From: a virus
IMG/VR virus record: IMGVR_UViG_3300037114_000038
Span: 1 to 26,200 of that record
DNA: 26,200 nucleotides
Direction: 5' to 3' (one strand)
The notes under the pieces: model-generated
The model's database searches: none
Told to the model about the DNA's origin: nothing
Seen by the model: the letters and a program-made list of their open reading frames with translations, nothing else
Program-made: the position numbers and the translations under genes
In this document: one piece after another, positions 13,958 to 21,185 of the stretch
Position numbering within the stretch: position 1 is the first letter of the stretch
Layout of the letters: every line of letters begins with the position of its first letter

Positions 13958-14919
13958 CCAAGCTCGTCCTCGCCAACCGCGACTATCTCAGTGGCCCAGG
14001 ATATGGCCACATGACCGATGAAGGCGAGCAACTTCAATCCTCATTGGCGCACGCGGGTTGGATTCTCGCTGGCTTCGGATATGGCGACGGATGCACGGAT
14101 GTTCCAACACTGATCGAACGTTACAAACCGAGCATCATATTTATTCAGGATAGTAGGGACTGGTTGCGAAGCTCCCCCGGCTGCTACAACCCCGCCGTTG
14201 AGTTCAAGAACTGGCAATGCCTAAAGTCGCATCCAGAGATCGTCAAGGCGATGCCAGTCAAGGACGCCGGCACGTCCCAGGAGTTCCAGCGTCAGTTTGC
14301 GGAAGCCATCGGGTTGAATGCAGCGGTGATTTACTATCACGAGCGGAGCGTTACGGCCCCGCAATGCTCGCCGTGGCTCAAGAATTACAAGCTGGTCCGG
14401 CACTACCACACTGTTGACGCGGAGTACATCCGCACGCTTGATTTGACGGGGCCGCGAAAGCGATGTCTTGTGAGTGGCGCGGTGAGTGGATTTTATCCGC
14501 TTCGGCAGCGATGCTTTCAGAACGCGGCGGCACTGGGATGCGACGCGCTGAAACATCCCGGGTATGGGAACAAAGGATCGGCAACGCCGGGATTTCTCAA
14601 GACGCTTGCGGGGTACAAGGTGAGCATTTGCACGGCGTCTCGGTACAACTTCGCATTGCGGAAGATCATTGAATCTGTGGCGTGTGGGTGTCGGGTGATA
14701 AGCGACCTCAGTGAATCGCTGCCGTCGATCATTTCTGATGCGATCTTCCGGTTGCCTCCAGAGGCCCCATTTGGCACCATTCAACAGGCGATTTATGTTG
14801 CCGACAAGACGTGGAATTACGAATTGGCGGCGGCGGACAGTATGGCCGCTCTCAACTTCTACGATTACAAGATTCGCGGGGCGGCGTTGTCGAGGGAACT
14901 GGAGGCACTGTGTCGGTAG
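13954..14919 (+). CDS. GT-B-type glycosyltransferase
   Basis: A 321-aa protein from ATG 13954 (ATGA overlap). The C-terminal domain holds SICTASRYNFALRKIIESVACGCRVISDLSESLPSI (about 224-260). This is the nucleotide-sugar-binding E-S-x-A-C-G-C-x-V-I motif of GT-B enzymes related to GT4 and CgeB-type transferases. The N-terminal domain is Rossmann-like with IIFIQDSRDWL (61-71). It would transfer a sugar from an activated donor. It is the first glycosyltransferase of the operon. The fold class is a sound call; donor and acceptor cannot be told. Confidence 0.72.
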   Translation: MTKLVLANRDYLSGPGYGHMTDEGEQLQSSLAHAGWILAGFGYGDGCTDVPTLIERYKPSIIFIQDSRDWLRSSPGCYNPAVEFKNWQCLKSHPEIVKAMPVKDAGTSQEFQRQFAEAIGLNAAVIYYHERSVTAPQCSPWLKNYKLVRHYHTVDAEYIRTLDLTGPRKRCLVSGAVSGFYPLRQRCFQNAAALGCDALKHPGYGNKGSATPGFLKTLAGYKVSICTASRYNFALRKIIESVACGCRVISDLSESLPSIISDAIFRLPPEAPFGTIQQAIYVADKTWNYELAAADSMAALNFYDYKIRGAALSRELEALCR

Positions 14920-15548
14920 CCGACCCCGCCGCCTCTTACGCCATCGCATGGTGGAAGGATCGCCACGACAAAGGCTACTTCCCGACGATGGAGTGTCACC
15001 TGAATTGGAAGGTGTATGACGAAGCTCCGGGATACCTGATCGAACACGTTGCCCCGACAAAGGCGGACGATGTTTTGGAAGTCGGGTGTGGTTATGGTCA
15101 GTGGGTTCACCCGGTATCTAGGCTGGTTCGTTCAATCGTCGGTATCGACATCCACCAAATCCTGATCGACAAATCGGTTGAGAAGCTCGCCGATTGCCCA
15201 AATGCCCGTTGCGTTCTTTCGGATGGTCTGACGATACCATTTGCCGACGAAAGTTTCTCGCTCGTCTATTCAATCTCTGTTTTCCAGCACATGCCGCGTT
15301 CGATTGTATTGGGGTACTTCAAAGAGATTGCGCGGGTGATGAATCCGGACGGCCGGGCGCTCCTGCACTTTCGATTTGCCGATGGCATCGGCGAGTATTC
15401 GCAGGACATCACGGCGAACCACAAGGGAGACTGGTCAACAGGGTGGACGGAAGATGAGGCGATGGATGCGGCAAGATCGGTAGGATGGAGCGCAAAGGCC
15501 GTGATTCGTGATTACTCGATGCTGCTGATTGCGAAGCGTGCCGCGTGA
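14910..15548 (+). CDS. Class I SAM-dependent methyltransferase
   Basis: A 212-aa protein from GTG 14910, overlapping the end of the preceding gene by 10 bases with GGAGG 4 bases upstream; a longer frame from 14811 only shadows that gene. Motif I is VLEVGCGYG (55-63). A second acidic strand VGIDIHQ follows, then IPFADESFSLVYSISVFQHMP and IARVMNPDGRALLHF. This is the Methyltransf_11/25 pattern, common in glycan and small-molecule methylation. In this operon it likely methylates a sugar or a modified peptide. The end overlaps the next gene as GTGA. Confidence 0.85.
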   Translation: MSVADPAASYAIAWWKDRHDKGYFPTMECHLNWKVYDEAPGYLIEHVAPTKADDVLEVGCGYGQWVHPVSRLVRSIVGIDIHQILIDKSVEKLADCPNARCVLSDGLTIPFADESFSLVYSISVFQHMPRSIVLGYFKEIARVMNPDGRALLHFRFADGIGEYSQDITANHKGDWSTGWTEDEAMDAARSVGWSAKAVIRDYSMLLIAKRAA

Positions 15549-16273
15549 GCCTCGACGTGTGGAGTTATTGGTCTGGACCGCAACCAGATTGGATCGGCTG
15601 GTGCCTTGACAGCATTAAGCGGTGCTGCAAGAAATCCACGTTCCACCTGATAACCCCAGGCAACGCGGACGAATTCGCGCCGGACTCGATCCTCAATCCA
15701 CGATGGAGAACTATCGAGCCCGGTATCGCCACAGATTGTCTGCGTGCTGCCCTGCTGGCCGAGCACGGTGGAGTGTGGATTGATGCGGACACCGTCTGCC
15801 TTTGCGATCCAATCAAATTGGTGGAAACGTATTCACCTTCGCAGGCGGTTTACACAACATGGCCGAGCAAGCCAGATCGTGTAGTCGCTGGGTACTTCTA
15901 CGCTCCCAAGGGGCATCGGGTAGCGCGGGAATGGCTCACGTCGATCAACGCGGCACTTGAAAACTCTGAAAACATCGGCTGGATGGACCTTGGCGAGCGG
16001 ATGCTAACGCCGATCATCCGCCGCTCGCCGTCGCCGGAAGAGACGTGGGAAATGGCCCGTGAAACCTTCCTGCCGTTGAATGTCGCGGATGACCCGGAGC
16101 GAATGTTCAAGGAAAGCGGGTGGCGGGATTTCACAACGCCGCAGACGATTGGTTTTGGGTTGAATCATTCGTGGATGATGAAGAATCACTACCTTGAAAT
16201 GACGATGACCGCTGAGGGGATGCGAAATACCGGAGTGATGATCCACCGGCTGTTGATGGATAATCGCGCGTGA
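15545..16273 (+). CDS. GT32-like glycosyltransferase (DXD sugar-binding family)
   Basis: A 242-aa protein from GTG 15545 (GTGA overlap). ATDCLRAALLAEHGGVWIDADTVCL (62-86) is the hallmark of DXD sugar-binding transferases, with metal-binding D80-A-D82. IWSYWSGPxP-like opening residues (VWSYWSGPQPDW) and GFGLNHSWM near the end agree with the family. It would use a nucleotide-sugar donor with a divalent metal. It ends in a GTGA overlap with the next glycosyltransferase, so the genes are co-translated. Confidence 0.82.
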   Translation: MSLDVWSYWSGPQPDWIGWCLDSIKRCCKKSTFHLITPGNADEFAPDSILNPRWRTIEPGIATDCLRAALLAEHGGVWIDADTVCLCDPIKLVETYSPSQAVYTTWPSKPDRVVAGYFYAPKGHRVAREWLTSINAALENSENIGWMDLGERMLTPIIRRSPSPEETWEMARETFLPLNVADDPERMFKESGWRDFTTPQTIGFGLNHSWMMKNHYLEMTMTAEGMRNTGVMIHRLLMDNRA

Positions 16274-17676
16274 AAGTTTCTGGCCTGACGGTTTCGGTTG
16301 ACTACGCCGATCACCTTGCGGCTAACCTTGCGAATTGGCTGCGTGGACTTGATTCTCTGATTGTGGTCACGACGCCGAAGGATAAAGAGACGATCCGGCT
16401 ATGTGCGGGCATCCCCAAGATCAGGACGTTTGCAACCGATGTGTTCTATGCGGGCGGCGCGCATTTCAACAAAGGTGCCGCTATCGCAGCGGCGGCAGAC
16501 TGTTTTGGGTTCCCGTCCGCCGATTGGAATTTGCTTCTTGACGCCGATATCACGCTGCCCGAAAACTGGATTGAGCAAGTAGAATCCGAATCGCCCGCGT
16601 CAGGAACGCTGTACGGGGCGCGTCGATACCGGGAAACCGGCGAGGTCATGCCAGATCAAACGCCGGCGGGGTATTTCCTACTATTCCATGGCTCGGACCC
16701 GGCCGCACAAGTCAAGCCGTTCACGGATGCGCAATGGACGCACGCCGGGATTTACGATTCGATGTTCCTGAACCGCTGGCTGGGAAAAACGGCATGGCTG
16801 CCATTGGCGGTGAAACATTCTGGCGAGGATGGGGTGAATTGGTGCGGTCGGGGCAACGTCGATGCCATGAAGGAATTGCGGGCCGAGCGGGTACGGCGGC
16901 ATGGGACTTATTCACATGAGGTGATTGATATGGGCCGGAAAAAACTGGAAACGCAGTCGAATCGAGGAGCAAGCGACGGGCAATCGACAGGTAATCGAGG
17001 AGTAAGCGTAGCGGAACCCGCTGAAAGCGTGCCAGAGACGCCCGGATTGCCCATTCCCACAGCGATCCATAACGATCCGCCCCTTGCTGTCACGGAATGG
17101 CCTGTTTACCGCGTCGATATCCGGCCTGACCTATCCATCCTCATTCCATCGCTTCGTATGCGGGGGGCACTCTTGGCGAGGCTACAGGAAAGATTACGTT
17201 CCCAGCTTGTTCAAGCCGTTGAGGTGATGGTTTTGCTCAACAATGGCGAGGAAATGATCGGGGCGCTCCGTAACCGGCTGCTGGATGCGGCGAGGGGACG
17301 ATATGTGGTGTTTATCGATGATGACGACCTTGTAGCCCACGATTATGTGCCAAAGATTCTCAAGGCCATCCAATCATCCCCCGACTGTGTTTGCTTCGAT
17401 GTAGCGAGATACATGGATGGCCGGTTGATTGGGCTGGCGAAGCACTCCCTGGAATTCACGGACAATTCGACCCGGCAAAAGGGGAGTGCCTGGACGGATT
17501 ATGACCGCCTCCCAAACCACCTAAACGCGATCAGGGCTGATCTTGCCCGGCAGGCTCGGTTTCCGAATGTCCCGGTTGGCGAGGACATCGCGTATGGCCG
17601 GCGATTGAAGTTGCTGCTGAAAACACAAGTGCGGCTGGAAGAAGTCTTGTATGAGTATAGATGGGGCGGTTGCTAA
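16270..17676 (+). CDS. Bifunctional glycosyltransferase with two GT-A domains
   Basis: A 468-aa protein from GTG 16270. Domain one (1-220) has a GT-A fold with the metal site DAD at 91-93 (WNLLLDADITLPENW) and an acceptor-side stretch HSGEDGVNWCGRG. Residues 222-285 are a low-complexity linker (NRGASDGQSTGNRGVSVAEP). Domain two (286-468) is GT2-like with LSILIPSLRMR, RNRLLDAARGRYVVFIDDDDLVAHDY (DDDD at 350-353) and GEDIAYGRRLK. Two catalytic sites suggest two successive sugar transfers. A 16-base direct repeat encodes part of the linker. It is the last gene of the operon and is convergent with the ribbon-helix-helix gene. Confidence 0.82.
   Translation: MKVSGLTVSVDYADHLAANLANWLRGLDSLIVVTTPKDKETIRLCAGIPKIRTFATDVFYAGGAHFNKGAAIAAAADCFGFPSADWNLLLDADITLPENWIEQVESESPASGTLYGARRYRETGEVMPDQTPAGYFLLFHGSDPAAQVKPFTDAQWTHAGIYDSMFLNRWLGKTAWLPLAVKHSGEDGVNWCGRGNVDAMKELRAERVRRHGTYSHEVIDMGRKKLETQSNRGASDGQSTGNRGVSVAEPAESVPETPGLPIPTAIHNDPPLAVTEWPVYRVDIRPDLSILIPSLRMRGALLARLQERLRSQLVQAVEVMVLLNNGEEMIGALRNRLLDAARGRYVVFIDDDDLVAHDYVPKILKAIQSSPDCVCFDVARYMDGRLIGLAKHSLEFTDNSTRQKGSAWTDYDRLPNHLNAIRADLARQARFPNVPVGEDIAYGRRLKLLLKTQVRLEEVLYEYRWGGC
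16960..17008 (+). repeat. Direct repeat in the glycosyltransferase linker
   Basis: AATCGAGGAGCAAGCG at 16960-16975 and AATCGAGGAGTAAGCG at 16993-17008 differ by one base and are 33 bases apart, in frame. They encode the NRGAS/NRGVS repeats of the linker. This suggests that the linker grew by slippage or duplication after the two domains were joined. Confidence 0.7.
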
Positions 17677-17711
17677 TATTCATTTAGATGTGAGCATCTT
17701 TGCAATCGCCC
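17664..17711. terminator. Inverted repeat between convergent genes (possible bidirectional terminator)
   Basis: GGGCGGTTGC (17664-17673) pairs with GCAATCGCCC (17702-17711) with one G-T wobble. A second hairpin, AGATG-TGAG-CATCT (17686-17699), sits in the loop. It spans the stop codons of the converging glycosyltransferase and ribbon-helix-helix genes. There is no long T-run, so terminator activity is uncertain. Confidence 0.35.
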
Positions 17712-17808
17712 GCCTGATCAATTCGGAAATCGGTGCTCCGGTTTCTTCCGATATGCGCTTGAGCTTGGCCAACTGATCCGGCGGAATGCTGATTGATATG
17801 CGTGTCAT
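17680..17808 (-). CDS. Ribbon-helix-helix (CopG/Arc-type) regulator, 42 aa
   Basis: A short leftward ORF reading MTRISISIPPDQLAKLKRIS, then ETGAPISELIRRAIAKML. This is a typical ribbon-helix-helix protein: an N-terminal beta-strand (RISISIP) that contacts DNA, and two helices joined by a G-x-P-x-S-E-L turn. Such proteins dimerise and act as repressors or antitoxins. The ATG overlaps the upstream TGA as ATGA. It is the last gene of the ParB-like cassette and probably regulates it or phage genes nearby. Confidence 0.75.
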   Translation of the reverse strand: MTRISISIPPDQLAKLKRISEETGAPISELIRRAIAKMLTSK

Positions 17809-18239
17809 GGCATCACCTTATCCTGTTTCGTGTGGATTTCAATCCGTATTTTTTCCCAGTTCTTTCCTTCTGGATAACGAGCAGCGCCGCGAATTTGCAA
17901 AACACCCTGAACCGCCATCGCCATAATGTTTCTGGCTCCTATCCACTCTCGATTTGGCGGAATATTCCTCTGTTTCACGTTTGGGTGCTTGTATATAGCG
18001 TGATACATCTGCGTTCTTGACAAAAGATGCGGATCGATTTCAGAAATGATCCTATGCAAAATGGATGCCCTGTCGTGCCACTCCCCGTCCGAAAGCATCT
18101 GTCGAATCATTCGAAGGGCTTCACGCCTGGCTTCGTTTGCAGATATCCTTAAGTTTTCCACACAGTCGATCGATTCGGTTGATGAAATCGATCTTTTCTC
18201 CTTTTTCCGTGACTCCCCACTGATTGATGGTTCTGACAT
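17805..18239 (-). CDS. Hypothetical 144-aa protein, possible winged-helix domain
   Basis: Start at ATG 18239 has GGAG 10 bases upstream, but gives a 119-base overlap with the ParB-like gene. A later ATG near 18110 lacks a clear binding site. The protein has ANEARREALRMIRQMLSDGEWHDRASILHRIIS, a pattern common in winged-helix domains (xxxLxxGEWHxRAxIxxxI), then a helical and strand-rich C-terminus (GVLQIRGAARYPEGKNWEKIRIEIH). I recognise no named family. It ends with an ATGA overlap with the ribbon-helix-helix gene. It may be a transcription factor. Confidence 0.55.
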   Translation of the reverse strand: MSEPSISGESRKKEKRSISSTESIDCVENLRISANEARREALRMIRQMLSDGEWHDRASILHRIISEIDPHLLSRTQMYHAIYKHPNVKQRNIPPNREWIGARNIMAMAVQGVLQIRGAARYPEGKNWEKIRIEIHTKQDKVMP

Positions 18240-19053
18240 TGCAGTGCTTCTCCAATGAGGTTATGGCGATTTTAACACCCGTGGCAACGCTTCTTTTCCT
18301 TGGAGATGATTGATCTTGCTGTTTGAGGCCAAACCCCTTTTCGCATTCGGCGACAACGGCAATTTGCTGAGACTCTGTTCGCGCGCTGCGAATGTTCTGT
18401 GCGAAAGAGGAAATTTCGTCCGAGGTCATTCTCGCCCTCATTGCCAAGCGAATCGCCGGGACCACGACATTGGGATTTTTTAATCCGGAAAACAAAACAA
18501 GATGCGTTTTCGGGATTTTGTCCGTCTGGACGCCGGCGAGAGACATTTCCTTGGCGAACTCGGAGACCCGGATTTCTTTCTTCAAAAGCGCGATGGGAAG
18601 AGAAAAGACATCGCTTGATTTTTCTACCGTCATGCCTTTTTCAATTGATTTAAGAGCTAGACGAACTCGATCTTCTCGACTCTGCTGGCGCATCGGGGCA
18701 TTAAGGGCAGCGGGGAGCGAATAAAGAACTACCTCATCGGTGCTTTGAATGACGTAGGCCGAAATCGCCGTTTCCTCATTTTCCTTAGCCGCCAAGCATC
18801 GGTGATTTCCAGAGAATACGACATGATTTCCCTTGGAGGTTAGCCGAAGGACCGGGCGCGGTATTGAATCTCCGTCGGCCATCGCAAGGGACAAATCTGC
18901 TACGTGTTCGCTGGCAATCGGATTGTCAAGGCGAGCACCGTTTTTCTTGCTCGTGTCCCAGTCAATTGCTCCCATGGCGACATCGCACACGATAGGCGTA
19001 ACGCCAAACTTCTTCATCGTTTGTTCGGCAAAAGCGTCTGGTATCCATTTCAT
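18121..19053 (-). CDS. ParB/Srx-fold nuclease-like DNA-binding protein
   Basis: A 310-aa protein. GGAG is 6 bases before ATG 19053. Residues about 17-110 carry the ParB/sulfiredoxin fold: an N-terminal strand, ...HVADLSLAMADGDSIPRPVLRL, and the core SGNHRCLAAKE at 81-91, equal to the GxHRxxA box that binds nucleotide in ParB-like proteins. A helical middle (125-230) could carry HTH. The C-terminus is charged. Homologues bind DNA, and some are nucleases or CTP-binding clamps. It leads the cassette in the opposite direction from the late genes. Partitioning would suggest plasmid-like maintenance, but no ParA is seen here. Confidence 0.7.
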   Translation of the reverse strand: MKWIPDAFAEQTMKKFGVTPIVCDVAMGAIDWDTSKKNGARLDNPIASEHVADLSLAMADGDSIPRPVLRLTSKGNHVVFSGNHRCLAAKENEETAISAYVIQSTDEVVLYSLPAALNAPMRQQSREDRVRLALKSIEKGMTVEKSSDVFSLPIALLKKEIRVSEFAKEMSLAGVQTDKIPKTHLVLFSGLKNPNVVVPAIRLAMRARMTSDEISSFAQNIRSARTESQQIAVVAECEKGFGLKQQDQSSPRKRSVATGVKIAITSLEKHCNVRTINQWGVTEKGEKIDFINRIDRLCGKLKDICKRSQA

Positions 19054-19139
19054 GGCGATTCTCCTTTGTTAATAACCGCCGTAAGGCACATGGAGTGTAT
19101 AGGTATCAGGTGAATAACTTGCCGTCAAGTGATTAAGCC

Positions 19140-19145
19140 TATAAT
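19140..19145 (+). promoter_or_regulatory. Perfect -10 hexamer next to the G-like gene start
   Basis: TATAAT at 19140-19145 ends 3 bases before ATG 19149. A partial -35 (TTGCCG) precedes it with only 15 bases between, which is short. If used, the mRNA would be leaderless or start within the gene. There is no Shine-Dalgarno sequence in front of this ATG, which makes the option worth noting. The intergenic 19054-19148 also must hold the leftward cassette promoter; a TTGACG lies at 19122-19127 on the minus strand without a good -10. Confidence 0.35.
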
Positions 19146-19148
19146 TTT

Positions 19149-19715
19149 ATGTCAGTCGCAGTCTCTGGCCTATCCATCCTCTTCCAACCCGACCTGAGCA
19201 CCTTCGATCTAGCGATGGACCGGCTCGCATCCGTGCTGGACGAAGGCACAGGCGAACCGAGCATCAAGGCCGGATTTCAAGACTCAGCGAACGTTTATCT
19301 AGGTTACATCCGGCAGCGATACCGCTCAGCCGAGTTCACGCCGCCGGTGCCGTGGCAGGACATAGCGCCAGCAACGAAATACAACCGACTGCGGAAACTG
19401 GTCGGCGGGTTCAAGAGGACAAAGGGCGTAACAAAACTGTCGCGGATTGCATCGGCCCCGCAATTGCCGATTTTGTATGACACCGGCAGTTTGTATTCCA
19501 GCTTCGTTCCGGGCGAGCCGGGCTATTCCGAGTTCTGGTGGCCGGATGGGATCTCGATGGGAAGTTCTGTTTTCTACGCCCGCTACCATCAGGACGGGAC
19601 ACCGTTCATGCCCGCTCGCCCGATTCTGGTTTTACCGGACACTGACACACTTGACCGGATGGGGCGCGGGATTGCGATTGGGCTACAGGAAGCTTTTTCA
19701 TCTGCCTTAGCATGA
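19149..19715 (+). CDS. Mu G-like phage virion morphogenesis protein
   Basis: A 188-aa protein that begins MSVAVSGLSILFQPDLSTFDLAMDRLASVLDEG. The LPILYDTGSLYSSFVPGEPG and FYARYHQDGTPFMPARPILVLPDTDTLDRM stretches match phage virion morphogenesis proteins (DTGxLxxS ... YAxxHQxGxxxxPAR). These act in tail or connector completion. It is the first gene of the tail module, after the ParB-like cassette. Its TGA overlaps the next ATG as ATGA. No ribosome binding site is evident. Confidence 0.75.
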   Translation: MSVAVSGLSILFQPDLSTFDLAMDRLASVLDEGTGEPSIKAGFQDSANVYLGYIRQRYRSAEFTPPVPWQDIAPATKYNRLRKLVGGFKRTKGVTKLSRIASAPQLPILYDTGSLYSSFVPGEPGYSEFWWPDGISMGSSVFYARYHQDGTPFMPARPILVLPDTDTLDRMGRGIAIGLQEAFSSALA

Positions 19716-20242
19716 CCCTCCCTGATTACAACATCACAGACCCATTCACGGTCATTTATGAGCAGATTCGCACGATCATCATGGGGGATCGCGTGCTCGG
19801 CCCGTTGCTTTCGGCGATCAAGTTCAAGGACTTGGCCGATGTCGCTTTTCAGCAATTGATTTCGACGCCTTCAACAAACTACGCGGACACGCCGCAGGTT
19901 TATTTGGTACAGGGGAAGCGCAAGATTTCTCCCTTCGGCTGGAACAGCAAGATCGCATCTTGGATTCAGACTTACCCGCTTATCGCAACCCACTTCGATC
20001 AACGACTTGTGGATACGAAGCTCGGAACGAACCCCTTCAAGTGGCGGCTGATGACGTGCCTGAATACCGCCGGGCCGCAACTTGGATTAAACGGGTTGGT
20101 TTACGGATTCAACGACGACGACGGGGTTGACGATATTTTCGGCCACCAAGAATTCAAGCAATTTCAGGATCGGTGGATGACGGTGGATAACATTCAAGTG
20201 ACGGCCTACGTTTCACGCGACACGATCGCGGCAGGATCATAA
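19712..20242 (+). CDS. Probable tail completion/connector protein
   Basis: A 176-aa protein from ATG 19712 (ATGA overlap). It has an N-terminal amphipathic helix (ITDPFTVIYEQIRTIIMGDRVLGPLL) and beta-rich sequence ending WMTVDNIQVTAYVSRDTI. Many tail terminator and completion proteins in this position look like this, but no motif proves it. It precedes two structural genes; the next gene starts on the base after its TAA. Confidence 0.5.
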   Translation: MTLPDYNITDPFTVIYEQIRTIIMGDRVLGPLLSAIKFKDLADVAFQQLISTPSTNYADTPQVYLVQGKRKISPFGWNSKIASWIQTYPLIATHFDQRLVDTKLGTNPFKWRLMTCLNTAGPQLGLNGLVYGFNDDDGVDDIFGHQEFKQFQDRWMTVDNIQVTAYVSRDTIAAGS

Positions 20243-20725
20243 ATGACATCAACCATCTCTAGTTCGGTAATGCAGGCGAGTTTCTCAACAATACTCGCGC
20301 CGAACAATCCGTCTCTGCCGGCAACAATCCCTATTTCTTCCGTTGCCCAAAGCAAGCCAGGCGCTGGGACGGGCGCTGGTAATGCTGACGGAGTTTCGGT
20401 CCTCACGGGAAGCGTGACAACTGGAACCCCTGTTGTCATCAATCTCACGGCGCTCAAGTTTCCGGTTGGCGATGCGATTACCGCCGCTTATCTGGCCGGA
20501 TTGACAATCCAAAACACCAGCCCATCGGGCGGCACACTCACTTACGGCGGTGGCACGTACCCGGTCATTGCGGCCGGTGTCCCGCTCGGCCCGCTGGACG
20601 GTTTTATGCAAAGTTTCAATGGCAATCCGCAGATCATTACCGGTGGAAGTACGAACAATCTCACGCTCGCCGCCAGCGCCGGGACGATCAATTACTACAT
20701 AACTATTTTCACGCGGTCAACCTGA
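20243..20725 (+). CDS. Putative virion structural protein
   Basis: A 160-aa Ser/Thr/Gly-rich protein (TYGGGTYPVIAAGVPLGPLDG, NPQIITGGSTNNLTLAASAGTINYYITIF) with an all-beta appearance. AGGA lies before ATG 20243, which directly follows TAA. The composition and location between tail-completion and tube genes suggest a tail or head surface protein. No family recognised. Confidence 0.5.
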   Translation: MTSTISSSVMQASFSTILAPNNPSLPATIPISSVAQSKPGAGTGAGNADGVSVLTGSVTTGTPVVINLTALKFPVGDAITAAYLAGLTIQNTSPSGGTLTYGGGTYPVIAAGVPLGPLDGFMQSFNGNPQIITGGSTNNLTLAASAGTINYYITIFTRST

Positions 20726-20756
20726 TCGCATTCTCTTCACACAACTAGGAGTCCAA

Positions 20757-21167
20757 ATGCCTATCGTAAATGGCGTCGATCTTCGTTCCGGTATCAACGG
20801 CACGGCCTTACTCAACGGAACCGAACAACTGCCCATCATTTCATGGAGTTTCCCCGATACCACCAAGGTCGTTGACTTTGAAAACTCGAAATCCGGCGGC
20901 ACGACAATCGAAGCGGGAACATTCCTGAACGTCGATTTCACAATCGTCTTTGACGCGGACTTCGCAAACAACCCGCTCAAGGCGCCGTCCGGACTCATTG
21001 CCGGGGCAATCCTGACTAATATTAAATTGTTGGCAGATCGCACTAGCACCCTTGGGTACTTTATTTATAACGCGCTTGTGAAGAGCGTGCCCGTTTCGGT
21101 GAACGTTTCTGGCAAGATCGGCATGTCCGTACGCTGCCATGCCAACGCCTACGCTCTTGCCAGCTAA
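20757..21167 (+). CDS. Probable major tail tube protein
   Basis: A 136-aa beta-rich protein with AGGAG before ATG 20757: MPIVNGVDLRSGINGTALLNGTEQLPIISWSF, DFENSKSGGTTIEAGTF and ALVKSVPVSVNVSGKIGM. Its short length, beta pattern and position just before the frameshifted tail chaperone and tape measure genes are those of a tail tube protein in long-tailed phages. The family match itself is not firm. Confidence 0.5.
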   Translation: MPIVNGVDLRSGINGTALLNGTEQLPIISWSFPDTTKVVDFENSKSGGTTIEAGTFLNVDFTIVFDADFANNPLKAPSGLIAGAILTNIKLLADRTSTLGYFIYNALVKSVPVSVNVSGKIGMSVRCHANAYALAS

Positions 21168-21185
21168 CCAATTTGAAAGGACTCC

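Noticed and set aside
13294-14037. A 247-codon leftward ORF opposite the radical SAM gene
   Set aside because: Shadow composition and no binding site; the radical SAM motifs on the other strand are clear.
14221-15060. A 279-codon leftward ORF opposite the glycosyltransferase gene
   Set aside because: Arg/Pro/Ser-rich shadow, no motif, overlaps two recognised genes.
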